This document shows, in pieces, positions 35,928 through 50,094 of a stretch of DNA of 64,000 nt; the stretch's first letter is position 1, and every line of letters begins with the position of its first letter. The notes beneath the pieces were generated by a model. The model saw only the letters and a list, made by a program, of their open reading frames with translations. It made no database searches and was not told the origin of the DNA. The DNA is from Rotaria sp. Silwood1 (Eukaryota > Rotifera > Eurotatoria > Philodinida > Philodinidae). The translations under genes were made by a program, and so were the position numbers. The stretch spans positions 2,586,188 to 2,650,187 of the forward strand of contig CAJNOP010000013.1 of the NCBI GenBank assembly GCA_905250075.1, in the 5' to 3' direction.

Positions 35928-37617
35928 TTATCCATGCTTTTTTCCATATACAGCTCTCATTATTCGTAGACAACCTCGAACCATTTTTGAAAACCAATAC
36001 AAGTTGATAATATCAAGTATAGTACATACAATTATAAGAACAAATCTAAAATGGCCCGTATGTGGCCATAATGGAGTTATTGCAACCGTGTAAACTTTCC
36101 ACCAATAAATAGGCATTGCTAATATGCGAACAAAAAAGAAAACTAATGTCATCAACAGGCCATTGCAAACAAAGGCTTTTGATGTTTTGGAAAATTTCAA
36201 TGTATCAAGAAACCATCTGAAAATAAATGATTGATTATAAGAAGAAAAAAAAAAGAACACTGAAATAAATTTCTTTACCTTATATTTACTAAAGGTGTCG
36301 ATAATTCAGCAAGTAGTCGAAAATTAGCAAAATACGGCATAACATCAAGTGTTAATACATGCACAAAAGCATATACAGAAACAAGATGATGAGCCATACT
36401 AAATGGATCACCAATTTTATTGTAATGTATCATACTAATTGCCGTGTCTAAAAATAAAAATCAAAAAGATTTATTTAAAATAATTAATTCTCAAAAAATT
36501 TCTTTATTAAATCAGTAGATATGAAAAGCTGTTGTGAAAAAAAATATTTAATAGATTGCATGTAACAAAGGTCCAAACAGGTCTTTTTTTCGTGAGTCAA
36601 TGAATTTGATGAAGTTAGTTGAAAAAAACATATCAAATTCTGCAACGTTACAACAAAAAAAATTAGTCAACACTTGCTGCAAGACAAAACAATAACCGAT
36701 TGAATAATTCAAATAATAGTAACTTAATAAAACGAATAAATAAACGACATGAGATAAGATTGAGTGTCACTAGACTATTTATACTCCTATTTGTACAACA
36801 AGTCATCGATACATTTGAAATATGATACATCTCTTACTGATATTCGAAAAACTTACGATCAATAATGAGACTAATCAATTCATATTTGAAAATTAAATCT
36901 TATCTTAAACTTTAATTTCATAGACCTGCTTGGTTCGAATTTAGCTATCTACATTAAAAGTTAATCGATTGAAAATGAAATAATTAGAAAATTAGTGTGT
37001 CAAGTATCTTTTCAAGGTTATATTAACCTGCTGTTGCCTCAAGTTTTGATATGAATGTTGACTTGACATTGAAAATGCAATGCAAATTATTCCATTATTT
37101 GATGTGTTCTATTTTAAAGTCTTACCGCTTAATAAATATCCAATGACAATTGATAAATTTGTTTTCAACAAATAACTTTTGTATCTTAAAAAAAGAAAAG
37201 CAAAGAAAAGAATCAAATAAATCGAACGAAAATTTTTATAATTATTCTTACAAAAGTGGATTCGCTTCAAGTCCATGATCAGCAATCATCATATATATAC
37301 AAATAATACCAACAGTAAATGAATTAATTGATGAATTAATCCTAAATAAATGACATTATCATTTAAGAATTTCTATAAAAATGAAAATTTTACCTAGTAC
37401 TCCAATCCACTTTTTGTGCAATAGTAAAATTTTTGTAATCTTTGATTAATAAATTTGATAAAAATGGATTAATAAATTTATAAAGAAAAATAAACAAAGT
37501 AAAACTTGTAGCTACAACAGGTAAGAATTTTGGATCAAATTTGATATGAAGCATTTGTTCAAAATTATATGAAGAAAAATAATTTTTCGTCGTCATTATT
37601 GTTGTGCTTGTAGTCAT
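35928..37617 (-). CDS. TLC-domain membrane protein, TLCD4/TMEM56-like (276 aa, 5 exons)
   Basis: Exons on minus: 37394-37617, 37252-37341, 37126-37184, 36279-36447, 35928-36216 (831 nt). The start is MTTSTTIMTTKNYF. Several hydrophobic helices are visible: around residues 32-50 (VVATSFTLFIFLYKFI), INSFTVGIICIYMMI, a short NLSIVIGYLLSDTAI, and the C-terminal NGLLMTLVFFFVRILAMPIY and VLIIVCTILDIINLYWF. The TLC signature is present in PFSMAHHLVSVYAF and YFANFRLLAELSTPLVNIRW. This matches the MHH and NFRLLAELSSPFVNQRW blocks of TLCD4. The family sits in the ER or other internal membranes and is linked to lipid sensing or handling; the reaction, if any, is unknown. Intron 3 (36448-37125) is unusually long for this gene. 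Confidence 0.92.
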
Positions 37618-38534
37618 TATATTTTTGTTTTTTTCTTTTAATTAATTCTATTTTGTTGCATATTAGCTCTAGAAAGATAATGTAATCTTGAGAAATATAA
37701 GTTCTCAAAGTCTTTATTTTCAATAGATAAAATACAAAGATAAGAAGATACAGGAGATTACACTCGACTACCTGAAGTACAAAGTACTGATTAATAATTT
37801 TATTTTTCTTAACCCTCAAAACAGACTTTATATTAGAATAAATATTTATTCAAAAATAAAACCACTGAAGTCCAAATGCTTATACTAATACGACACGTAA
37901 ATGATTCATAAAAACCGTTGTTTATACCCAATGAGAATTGTAGAGAACTAACCAGATGTCGTTCTTATCATAAGCTAAATATTTCTTTTGTATTCACCGA
38001 ATTTTGTTTTGCTAATAATCATCAATAAATATCCAATGAAATTTCTCATAAAATTTCGTGCCTTAAACTAATGAGTAAGGAAAATAACGCTGTCCAGTGG
38101 AATAACTGGAATAGCAATTAATTACTCGAATTTTTGTATAGGGGCGACAGGTTACCCGCTTGAGTAGATTCCACTACTTTTCGGAATCTATTCGTGTTGT
38201 AGCGACCTAGCCCCAATAAAAATTTAAATTGTATTATTTTCTTTTTATTTATTATGCATATGAAAAGGAATAGCAAAAATCCGTAAAACAAAATGAAGAT
38301 GAACAAAAAATAATTCTCATATCTCCTGAGCATCCACATATACACATACCAATTTCATTAAATAAATAATACAAGAATACAAAAACGTTTGAAAATACAC
38401 ACAAGAAAAAAAAAACAAGAATGAAAATTTAAAAAAAAACAGAAAAGACAAAATTTTATTATTGCGATTAATTTCAAAATGATCTATCCGAATAAGGATA
38501 TTATTTTGTTTCAAATAATATCTGATATTCAATT
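37618..38534. other. Intergenic stretch with a small hairpin
   Basis: This region lies between the CASKIN-like 3' end and the TLCD4-like start. At about 38140-38215 an imperfect hairpin (gattccactacttttcggaatc at its core) ends in gcgacctagcccc. A related cgacctagccct block occurs at 40494-40505, so a short repeat family is likely. Confidence 0.45.
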
Positions 38535-41500
38535 TTAAGATCGAATTGAAGTCGTTGTTTCATAATCAAGCATTTGATCAAGTTCACGATTAAGATCAGA
38601 CAACATTGAATCAATATCAGATAAAACATTCGTTGCATCATGTCTACAAAATTATTAACAAAAAAATGATTAGAAAATTTTTAATTTAGTTGGATGTTAT
38701 TCCTTAGAATCAATAAAACATGTTGTGTATCATTAAAATACAAATATACAACATATTTTTCTTCCAAAAACTGCATAGGATTAGAAAGAAATATAGAGAA
38801 CTAAAACAAATGATGAGCTTATGAAGAATACCGTTTTCTTATTATTGTTAAAAAGATCTCAATCACTACGTCTCCAAACTAAAGATTGATGAGAAGGATA
38901 TTTTTTTTATTACAATCACGCATGTACATCATTCAAATTGATCGAATTCAGATTCGATCTTGAATGTAGTCATTTTCAACCATTGGAGAGCCACAAATAT
39001 TCTAAACGAAAATACAAGTCTGTCCCTAGTTAGATTACTTTTGACGCGAGACTACATGCATTATGTAGAACCTCATAAGCTATGAATGTCCTGAAAACAG
39101 TTCAGGCTAGTGGTTTCTCTCAGGAGTACCACGAAAAACTGTTTATCGAAATTCGGCTTGAAACTTTGCATAGAGGTAGTTCTTAAAGAGAATATTTTCT
39201 TGTGGACGTTTCAGATCTGGTCATTGTTCTTATCATAAGATATAGGTATCTATCAGCAACAAAAGTATTCCGTCTTGTATTTTGATATGAAATGTAAAGT
39301 TTACAATTGGAACAAACGTATGCAAATATATATGGATATTACAAGTACACTCTTGCATAATATTTATTTGTATATTATTGTAAGCTTCATTAAGCCCCCC
39401 CCCCCCCCCTCTTTTCAGAAAAACTAATTTTCCTAAGAAAAGTGAAAGTCGAATTTTTATCATAGGAAGATGTACCGTGATCTCTTCTTTCAGAATATAT
39501 ATGGCTTTTCGCAAAACGAATAGATTTTAACAGACTTATCGGCAGAAATGTGGGCCCTACTATCATTTTTTTCGAAAAATTTTCGCGGCTTTTTTAAAGT
39601 TTTTCAGTTTTTGATAGACAGCCTTTCAATTGGCATCAGCGTTGAATAAAGCTTTTTTATATTAATTACTAAGAGCCTACTAATACTTAAGATAAAGATC
39701 ACATACTTATAGTCTGTCCAAAACATTGCCGTATAATTTGCGTGTATTTCGCAAAAATCGATTTCTAAAACTTATTTNNNNNNNNNNNNNNNNNNNNNNN
39801 NNNNNNNNNNNNNNNNNNNNNNNNNNNNNNNNNNNNNNNNNNNNNNNNNNNNNNNNNNNNNNNNNNNNNNNNNNNNNCAAAGTCGAATTTTTATCATAGG
39901 AAGATGTACCGTGATCTCCTCTTTCAGAATATATATGGCTTTTCTCAAAACGAATAGATTTTGACAGACTTATCGGCAGAAATTTGGGCCCTACTATCAT
40001 TTTTTTCCAAAAATTTTCGCGGCTTTTTTTAAAGTTTTTCAGTTTTTGAAAGACAGCCTTTCAATTGGCATCAGCGTTGAATAAAGCTTTTTTATATTAA
40101 TTATTAAAAGCCTACTAATACTTAAGATAAAGATCACATACTTATAGTCTATCCAAAACATTGCCGTATAATTTGCGTGTATTTCGCAAAAATCAATTTC
40201 TAAAACTTATTTAGCGTTCTTCTCAAAATCGGTTTTTTCGAGCATACCGTTTACGCGGGCAAGCTTTTCTTCATAACGACTCGATATGGAAGTGATAATT
40301 TTTTTTTTATTGTATAGTAGACAGGTAGGGCTAGGTCATCACAGAGCCGGATTTTTGAATTGATCTTTTGCTGAAATAAAAACCGTAGATCTTTCATTTT
40401 GATCAGTGATTTTTTGGCCATGAATTCAAGAATTTTTGAGAAAAAGGATTTTAAAAAAACAAAGGAAGTAAAATTCAAAATCGGGCTTTGTCACGACCTA
40501 GCCCTAACGACACTCTACAACCTAAAAACTACCTCGACCTGTTAACTCCCGATCCTCACGGTGAAAACCTTGCCCGCGTACAGAGTACTTTTTACCAATA
40601 AATTGTCTATAACTTGTTAGTATCTTGGAGGTTTGGGAGAGATATTTCCTTCATAACTTATTCTAGCCCAGACTAATATTCTCTGAAATATTTGGTTGAA
40701 ATCAGATGAAAAATAACAAAGTTGATTTCTGAGAGGGGGGAAGCTTAACCGAATTCTCTTGTTAAGAATACAAAATAAAATTATGTCAATGGAAAAGTTA
40801 TAGTTTTGATTTGAACACTATTGAATTAGTATAGGAAATTATCAAATAGAAAATTGAAAAAGAAAAAGTCTCAAATCAAAACGTGAACTAGAGAATGAGA
40901 ATTATGAAATGTTCAATAGTTTATCAACGAATATTACTCAAAGAAAGTATTAAAAAAATTCAGGCGCTGTATCAAGACTTTATATCTTCGTTTTTAACCA
41001 TAAATTGTATATTGTCTAATAAAAAAAACCATGCGCAGTACTATTGAGGTTGATAGTATGGAACATATGTATCTCTTACATCGATCATATATATAATGGC
41101 AGACTCGATGCTCTCATTGCAAGGTAGAAGTAAATCAAAAGACCTGAAACTTTCACCACAAACTAATCTTGTTAAGGCCTCATTCTCTACAAAGTCTTAA
41201 GTCGAAATTCGACATTCCGTTGAGAACATCAACACCTTTAAGCACATTCAAAACTCATTTGGATCCACATAATGCATATAGTCTCGATTCAAAAGCGATT
41301 AACCAGTTGAGAGACTTCTTTCGTGAGTCCGAGTTCAATGCATGCCTAATTACAATTCTAGTTATTTTTCCTACTGGAAATTTTTGACTGCGTTTTTAAG
41401 TTTGCTGACAGGAGTGATAGGTTTGTTTATTAGCATGCATGTGTGATAAGAAAGCATGTTGAATTAGAGTTTCATTTGCGATGTCTATATTAATTTTAGC

Positions 41501-44500
41501 AAACAATGAGCAATAACTCTGTTTCAAGATTAAGACTTTTCGAAAAAGTTCAGCAAATAACGATGTTTTTCATTTGATATGTGTAAGAAAATGGAAGACA
41601 AAAACGTTGTTAGATATTCTAAATTCAATACAATATTTTTGTTTCCAGGTTACTTTGTCATAATTGCGGAAGTTATACACACTTTTTTCAAAGTAAATAC
41701 ATTATTTACAGTTAAAAGACTTCTCTGTCAAACTGATGTTTGACAAAGACCGTACTCTTAACATGTCATTATTATTTATTATTTATTTAAACCTGATATG
41801 AGATTCATTAGCAATCTCGATCAAGAAAAGTTATCGATTGACAATGAAGAACTCGAAGTTTGATTCTGTCTAATTTTGACAAAACTTCATAGCTAAGTTT
41901 CAATCATGAACATGCTTAAAGATGTGCAGAACCAAAGTTTGAAGGTTTATCAGAATCAAGACTATGATAAAAAAGTTATCCCAATTGGAACTGAAGATTA
42001 TAGTTAAATATTCTCTAGTTTTAAGCAACTTATCTTATAAATCCTATCAATTAGAACATAATTCAAGAAAGATGATGCAAATATTATCAGGTGCCGACTA
42101 AATAAATAAAATAAAAAGTGTTGAAGAATTTTTTTCGACGTGAAACGAATAAATTCTGGAATAGATTTTCTCTAGATTGTGATCAAAATCAGAAGTGGGA
42201 CTAGAAAACCATAGTTCCCCTCACATCTCTGGTTGTGATCGTGAAATTCATGAGACACGTTAATCTCTACTTTGCGGTATCTTTATTTTTGCTGTTTTCT
42301 TTTCTGAACTATTTAAAACTTTCTTAAATGCAAACAATGACTTACTTGATTATTTTATTTTCTTTATTTTTTTTCGATGTTTCAATACATTGTAAATTTT
42401 TATCTGTATTTGTTGACGATATATCTCGTTCGGTTGCTGGTAATGATGTTTTTTTTAATTGTTTAAAAGGTGAAGTTGTAGTCTTATGAATAAAATGTTC
42501 ATTATTATCGTAAATAGGTACTGTTGCTGTTGAATGAATATTTGTTTGTTGAAAAAATTCGATAGGTAATGAACGTTTTATTGTATCAAATGATTGTTTT
42601 ACTGTTAATGTATTATAATGATCTAATGGTGAACGTTGCTTAATTGTTCCTATATTTTCATTTGCAAATGGAATACAATTTGTTGATTCTGTACTTGATG
42701 ATAAATTTATATCATTAAGTAATTGTAAATTATTTATCATTGTTGAATGTTGAGCACATTGAGATGGAACTGACACATACTAATAATTGAAAAAAAAAAT
42801 ACTATAAAATTTATTTGTAAAATAAATAAATTTTACTTGATTGTTATTTGTATCTAATTTTGATTCTTTTGTATGAATACTTTCTAAACTACGTGTTCGA
42901 TTTGATGCTATTGATTGATAATTATTAATTGATGAATTTATCGTTGTTGATGATAATGGTGGTGGTAAACGAAAAGATAATGTTGGCGTATAAATTCCAG
43001 ATGATCCGATACGTTGTTTATTAGTTGAAGAATTCGGTGAAAATTGATATTTTCGAAGAGTTGCATAAGTTGATGAATCATCATTAACTGGTGATCGAAT
43101 GAATGCTCTTAAAAAGAAAAAAATTGAATCTTTTATATTGATATTCATGATTTTACTTTTGAATGAATTCATTATGTTCTAAAGAATTACAACGTTCCAT
43201 TGTTGATTTCATTTGTATTTTCGATGAAGAATTGATTTTATTTGGATTTGATTGATAATGTCCTTTATCAATATCAATTAAACGTTTTATACCAAGCATA
43301 AAACGTTTTTGATGACCTAAACGTGTTATACCAATATCTTCTAAATCTTCCCAAGCAATATTTTTTATATCTGATAATTTTTTATAATTTTGTTTACTTA
43401 ATAAAGACATATATTCATCTAAACGAAGATAACATAGCCAATCATAAAGTGTATCTGGTTTAAAATCAGGTAAACCATCAGGTAAATGTAATCGAGCTAT
43501 TTCACTTTTAATTTTTCTTCGATGAGATGGATGAGTAATTCCAATGGCTGTTAAATCCTAAAATTTAAAAATTTTTTGATTGAATCCATAAGAAAACTCT
43601 TTCTCGTGAATTACGTCTGATGTCATACGAGAGTAATACTGATTGGGCTAAAAGCTTTTTCTGGAGTTACATAATATAAATCTTTTTTGAAAAAAATATC
43701 AATTTTTTCGATTTTCAATTAGAAAAACATGGGAAGCACAAGCTTAAAAACTGTTTTTTCGAGCTGGTGTTTGCTTGATTTTTGTAATTGAAAATCAAAG
43801 ATTTGATTGTTTTTGAAAAGCTTAAAAACATCTCTGAGGTTTACTCTAAGGTAGTTCCAGAAAAAAATGTTGACACGATCAGACAAAGTAAAATCGGAGG
43901 TTTGATAGTCGTTGAAGATCTCTCTTTTAAAGTTTTTCCTCGAACATAAGTTCTATTACTTTCAATAATCTAGCTGTAGTAAAAGTTTGAACCTGACCTA
44001 TTGTATTCTTGTGGACAATCAGAATTAGTCCAAAAAACCGGGAGCATCCTTGAAAGCCTAATGTTCCTTCCAAGGGGTATTGCCGCAACTGCTATTGTAG
44101 ATTTAATAAAACTTTATATGCAAAAACTAGTATACTTGCAGACTAAGATAAACTTATTAATCATAAAATAAAAACCGATCCTATCTTACATGACTATCAG
44201 ACCGTGCAGCAAAGTTTTTTAAAATCCATGATTTCTTTTATACTCATTTTTTTACTCTAAAAAAATATATTTATTCTTAATAATTTTGTTTTTTTAGTGA
44301 TATGGCTTAGCACAGCGCTCAGTTATCTGATGACAGTATTCGATAATTGCGAAACGATCTAATGGTTCATTGCGACATCATTAAGAAAATATTCTTTGGT
44401 AGGAACATTCAGTCTATCTTCGAGTCCTTCTAAAAACTATCACGAGGTAGAATGTGCTCTCAATCGTCAAAAGCTTCACTCTAACTGTGATGGAACGTCA

Positions 44501-47249
44501 GCGAGCTCGGATTACTAGCGAAATCATCAGATGGTTATTTTATCTTCTGTAAAATAGATTTCACGGCTAATGTTATAATTAAACGAAACGTGCAGAAGTG
44601 TGTAAAAATTGCACATATTTTATTTAGTTTGATTCTTAATTTTAAATTGAAATAAACCAATAGAATTTTGTTGTGAGAAGAAAGTTTTCTCACATAAATT
44701 AAGCAACGTGTTATATTCTAGTTGGTAAGACCAGATTTTCCCTTCAAGGGACATTCTGTATCTCTAATCATACTTAGTGTTTAGAATCTTTGTTTTAGCA
44801 ATGCATTGTTTTTCATCATCAAAAAAACACCACTTTCAGCTTTTAATGTTTAAAGCAAAAAAAAACCATGATTTACTTCAGGTGTCATTCGAGCAATTGT
44901 TTGTATATCATAACCATTTGTTATAAAGTTTTCGGCATAATTTTCATAGGAAAATTCACGTAGCCATGCAAAAACAATTTCATTCTCTGATGTACCATTA
45001 CGTAAAAGTCTATTGATATTCAATGTGCCAGATTCATCTAAACTACTATTTGAACTTCGATAACTTGTTTTATCTGGATCAGATGATTTTGATTCACTAC
45101 TACATATAGAACGAGCATCGCCAATACCCATAAAACTTGATAAAGCACGAGTCTAAAATAAAGAAGTTTTTATTAAAAATCATTAATACTGTTTTATTTA
45201 CTTTTGGACTATCATATAGAAGTGTTGAGCTTCTTCCACTGTCAATACTACTTGCTGCACTATGACGATAAATATTATTAGTTGGACTATGACGTTTCAA
45301 ACGTGAGCTCCAACTAGAAATTGTTGTTAAAGCAGAATCAACTTGAGATGATCGTGACATAGAATCAATATCAATAGGAGAATGATTATCACTATATGTT
45401 TGAATTTCTTTACCATTGATTACTAGAAAAAAAATAAAATGAATAAATATATTTGAAAAACTATATAGAAAAACACACAACTAGGACGATGGTTTCTTAA
45501 AATAACATTACTATTGATTGTTTTAGTAGTTGCCAATGATTGATTATTAGAATTGGAATTGACAAACAAAAGATGAGAATTTGGAGATATATAAAGACCT
45601 TGATGAAAAACATACATGCATTCAATCAGTACGACATGCAAATAAACAACAAAACATATTAGAAATCATAATAAAGAATAATTAATAGAACATCTTGTTC
45701 TCATAAAAAAAAGACGAGCCTTTCAAGAAAGATTGAGATCATTTTTCTCTTTTTACAATTGTTTTTTTCGTTGTTCTCTAAAAACAAAAGTTCATTATGT
45801 GAGATTATACATTTTATAGACTCTCGTATAAATTATTAAGAAATGCATCGAATTAGAGAGATGATTTTACGCAATGATAAAAATCATTACACTTAGTTGT
45901 TTTATTTAACTCATTCGAGTCCCTGTTCGATAAAAACTAATTAGAAAAAAAGAACAATGGCAGGTGCAGTATGAATCCTTCGTTTCTCATGAGTTGAATT
46001 AGTTTTCTTCGATATCTGAGAATCTTGCAATACAATCGTCTTTTCTTTTTTGACTTGTTTTTTATGTTTAAAATTCATTATCTATACATCTATATTCATA
46101 TCCAGACGCTGTTTTTATTCTTATTGTTTTCTATCAATCTGATAAAAAAAAGAAAGACTAAGATAAATATCACTATGATTAATTCTTCTTTTTATGATTT
46201 CTAATGTAATCTTCTAATCAACTAACTACACAGGATTCTTACTCGTTGTATTCAATTGAACATATGTACTTGGAAAATAACCCGTTCGAGTTGTAAGATC
46301 ATCTTGTAGAATAAAACCACGCCATTGACCTGTTGGATTACGATCAAGAACCTAAAGTAAAAAAAAAAGAAAAAGAACATTTTTATAATACAAATCTTCT
46401 TGCTAACAAAAAATTTTCTCTTACAGTTATACAGTCTCCTTCAATAAAATTCAAAGCACCAACATGGTTATCTGTATATGATCGAATAGCTCGAACTAAT
46501 ATGGCATCAGAAAATTCTACAATTATAACGTAAACGAACATGCATATTGTTTAATATGAAACCATAGAAATCTAACCTTTTATTAATCGTTTAATATCAT
46601 TACCACTTTTTTGTTTAATCACTACTTCAGAAGCCGTTTGCTCATAGGAATTACGAAGGTTAATATCAATTCCACATTCTAATAATAATTTTGCTGTTTC
46701 ATATCGTCCATTTCTACATGCAACATGTAATGCACTTCCATCATTTATTGTCATACGATTAATATCCATTCCATTTAATAATAATAAACGAATAATATCC
46801 GTATGTCCATTTTTTGCTGCTAAATGTAATGGTGTATGTTGTTCATTATTATTGTGATTATTTAAAATCATTTGGTGGCATAATTTATTATGTATAAGTG
46901 AATTCACAACATGAAAATGTCCATGTTCACATGCTAAGTCAATTGATGTTAGTTGACGACGATTTAATATTGTTGGATCAGTATGATGAAATAAAAGTAA
47001 TTGTACTATTTCATGATGACCATATTGACTGGCTAAATGTAATGGTGTATCACCATCCAATGACTGTTCATGTACATTAGCACCAGAACGTAAAAGAATA
47101 AAAACTGATTCCGTACGACCTTGCCATGTTGCATAATGTAATGGACGAAGACCTTTCGAGTCTTTTAAATTTACATTTGCACCATTTTCAATGAGCAGCT
47201 TCAGTTTTTCACTATTACCCGCCACGGCTGCTTCGTGGATCGAGCTCAT
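38535..47249 (-). CDS. CASKIN-like scaffold: ankyrin repeats, SH3, two SAM domains (900 aa, 10 exons)
   Basis: Exons on minus: 46577-47249, 46425-46516, 46243-46351, 45482-45598, 45202-45422, 44877-45152, 43157-43557, 42837-43107, 42346-42779, 38535-38643 (2703 nt, all phases agree). Exon 1 encodes about six ankyrin repeats (for example [38 protein letters not shown]). Exons 2-3 encode an SH3 domain ([36 protein letters not shown]). A Ser-rich linker follows. SAM1 ([20 protein letters not shown]) spans exons 6-7 and SAM2 ([29 protein letters not shown]) is in exon 7. The rest is low complexity, and the last exon gives [19 protein letters not shown], the acidic C-terminal peptide of CASKINs. 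CASKINs are synaptic/adhesion scaffolds that polymerise through SAM domains. The ATG follows an acceptor (ctctttag), so a 5'-UTR intron or a missing first exon is likely; the ankyrin block is shorter than in vertebrate CASKIN. Confidence 0.93.
39445..40212. repeat. Direct 333-bp duplication flanking an assembly gap
   Basis: 39445-39777 and 39879-40212 align end to end in the same orientation with roughly ten differences. They start at aaagtcgaatttttatcata and end at aaaacttattt. The 100-N gap lies between them, and a run of 16 C lies upstream at 39396-39411. Both are in CASKIN intron 9. A true tandem duplication, or two haplotypes joined end to end by the assembler, are both possible. Confidence 0.9.
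39778..39877. other. Assembly gap, exactly 100 N
   Basis: Exactly 100 N suggests a placeholder of unknown true length. It falls within intron 9 of the CASKIN-like gene, so no exon is known to be lost. Confidence 0.98.
40244..40590. repeat. Diverged inverted repeat (foldback) in CASKIN intron 9
   Basis: The left arm (about 40244-40360) and right arm (about 40470-40590) pair imperfectly. Tacgcgggcaaggtttt-type text at the outer ends complements aaaccttgcccgcgta. The inner block gctaggtcatcacagagcc complements ggctttgtcacgacctagc. It sits just 3' of the duplicated segment and may be its boundary. Confidence 0.6.
43650..43870. repeat. Diverged inverted repeat in CASKIN intron 6
   Basis: Gattttcaattagaaaaa near 43699 complements taattgaaaatcaaa near 43785. 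The outer block tttttctggagtta near 43657 complements tagttccagaaaaaa near 43852. The arms are patchy. The host intron (43558-44876) is 1.3 kb, long for this gene. Confidence 0.5.
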
Positions 47250-50094
47250 TCTAAAGAGAAAAAAAGAACGAAGTAACCTTGAATTGTAATCATATAGAAA
47301 CAAATGAACGATTCATTGTCGTGTATACGTTTCTTTCTTTATTTAATTATTATATGGAGAAATAACTACATGGCAGTATACAGTTAGCCTCTCTTTTTTT
47401 TGGTGGATGTCAATGATGTGCGTATGTATGTGCACTTAGGATTACGTAAACTTTTAACACTAACTGTAAAGATTGCGTGTAGAGAACAACGAAAGATGTT
47501 GATAGGAGAAAATGATCAGTTGTATCATGTTTTATACAGGTTATTTTTCGAAGGTTAAAATGAGAGAATATAGAGATAATTGCAAATAAGAAAAAAAATA
47601 GAAAATGATGTAAATACAATGGTGATCTCCTACGATCTCTCTTGAGATGACATGATGGCTATCATTTTATCTGCACTTGACCTTTCTTCTTCTGATGATG
47701 TTCTGTCATTCGGGAATCCGACAATAGTTCATTTGAGGCACAAAACTAAAATTGACAGGAACAACTTTATTCGCAACTCATGCATATTCTTTGATCCGAC
47801 ATTTTTTTTTTATCTAAATGATCAACAGACTTTTATAAACATCCATAAACAAAAGGATGAAAATGAATGTCGAAAACGATTAGTAATAAGAGGACATGAA
47901 TATTCATACAGTTTTCGATAATGAACTTATATACAACACATGATGAAGAAAAAAAGAAACGGTTTGATGCTTATCTTTTTCCTATCAATGTGATAACATA
48001 AGGATCTAACAAAGTTGTTTTTTTTTCAAGGAAATCTTTAAGTGACGATAGAAACAAGCATATAATATGCTAGCATGTTAATTAAAATTGATTACTTCGA
48101 ACTATTGAATATAGAATAAGTGTTTTTTTTTCTTACATACTTATTCTGTTTCTTATACAGTTTGTAATGATAATGTTGTTCCGAGTTGTGAAGAGAAGAA
48201 AAAGAAGTAGTATTAGATAGATTGTTAATGATGCCGAAATATAACATTCGAGTTAGTCTAATAAATGGGCGGCAGCATAGATGTATTTTGTATGCTCTCC
48301 AATTATGTACAACAAATGACGACCTTTTTTTTTATAATGGTTGGGGTCGGGAGTGCTAGTGGTAGCGTTTCTCTTTCTCGTTCGATGTCCTTCTTCTTAC
48401 TCCAGGGAGTAAGAGAAGGATGAGGAAAGAACATGCGCCGTCGAGCGGTTAATCTCTTGATCGTCGTAATGATACACCAACAAATTCAATGTTCACACAT
48501 TAAACTTCCGTTTTTTTCTTCTTCTTTTCTCTTATCATTTAACTTACACTAAGAGAATACTTTATACGAAAGAAGAAAAAAAAAAAACTCTAAGTGTCAA
48601 TTTTTCTCATTACATTCAATTAAATTCGAGTATTTCGTCTTTCCTTCTATGACATCATCAAACATACGCAATCTCTATCTCTCGACATGGGAACTATCAT
48701 CTTGTATTTTTCTGTCTATTATCATCAATAAGACTAAACAAGAAAGAAGAGAATATCGAAGAACAACAATATCAACCATATGGAAAAAAAGCATTCGATC
48801 ATTTCTAAACAGAAACATGTGTAATCAGTATCAGTTAAGCGTATATGAATAAGAAACAAACGATCAATCGAAGCGATCATGATGATTATCTAATATTTTT
48901 TCTTCGTTATACTCTTACAAATATGCATATCAACAACAACAACAAAATACATAACATATTAAAAATTATTTTGCCTTCAGTCATCGAAACGAATATAATC
49001 AAATACATATAAGAAGATATTCATAAAAGAAATTGTCCAGTAATAGAACTTCTTGATATAGGATACAAACATATTAACATTTCAGATAAATTATATAATC
49101 TACTTTTATTTACCCATTATCATATTAAACGTTTAAATTGATCTTTTTTTTTGTTTTGGTGAGACGATATCTCATGAATTCAATTGAGTACAGAAGCAAG
49201 AAGAAAAAAAGGAAAAGAAAATGTATTTTATTCAAATACTTACTATTCTTTTCTCATCGATATTTAGATATAATATGTTGAACAGTATATATATTTGATG
49301 ATTTAACAGCATCTCATAATTCATTTTAACGTTTCGTATTTTTATTAGGTCTATTCGTCAATGAGATGAGAGTTATCACACATGTTCAGAACAGTGATAT
49401 ATTGTGGAGTCAAGCAACAAATCAAGTGTCAATCAGAAGAAAAGAACAAGAAAAAAAATGTACTCAAGAGACAGAATCTTATATGAAAATCTTATTCCAC
49501 ATTTGGGAATAATGATTGGATGAATATTAATAGTTCAGAATCTTTTTCTTAGTCTTTCTATACCAAATGACTTTTATTAATGTATTATGAATGATCAATA
49601 CACAATATTTTCTTTTTTCTTTGTCATGAACTTTAATGATAGAGGGCATGTATTACACAACAATTGAAATTCAAGTTCAAAAATCTAAAATTTCTATAAT
49701 TAATAAGATAAATTCTGTATCACTCATATTTACGGAGATACGTAAGACAACAATAAAAGAATAGATCAGATAAGAACAACATCATTCTAGAGATAATATT
49801 TCCCTTGACAATTATCAATATTTTCAAATAAAGTTCATCATAATAAGACATCTTTATATGAGTGTCTCAAACTATATCATGTCGTTAGATAATTTAGTTG
49901 TATCTATGCAAAACCAAATTTTGTTTTTTTAACATGAATTCTTCACTTTTTTTTGTTTCTAACATTGTATGAAGAGAACGAAACAAAAAATTTTATTGTT
50001 TTTTTTCTTTTTCTAACAATAATGATTACTTTTCATGTTTTTATATACTGTAAAACTATCGAAACATTGTAAATCAATTTTATTTGAATAAAGT
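47250..50094. other. Intergenic stretch between divergent genes
   Basis: It should contain the promoter and probably a 5'-UTR exon of the CASKIN-like gene. Short frames at 47652-47921 and 48649-48852 lack domains. The part 48330-48460 is less AT-rich than its surroundings. No repeat was identified. Confidence 0.4.

Noticed and set aside
39707..40000. Minus-strand frame running across the N gap
   Set aside because: It is an artefact of translating N; the flanks are non-coding duplicated intron sequence.
41169..41387. Plus-strand frame with [10 protein letters not shown], like the tail of some LINE reverse transcriptases
   Set aside because: The match is too short, and no reverse-transcriptase or endonuclease motif lies upstream.
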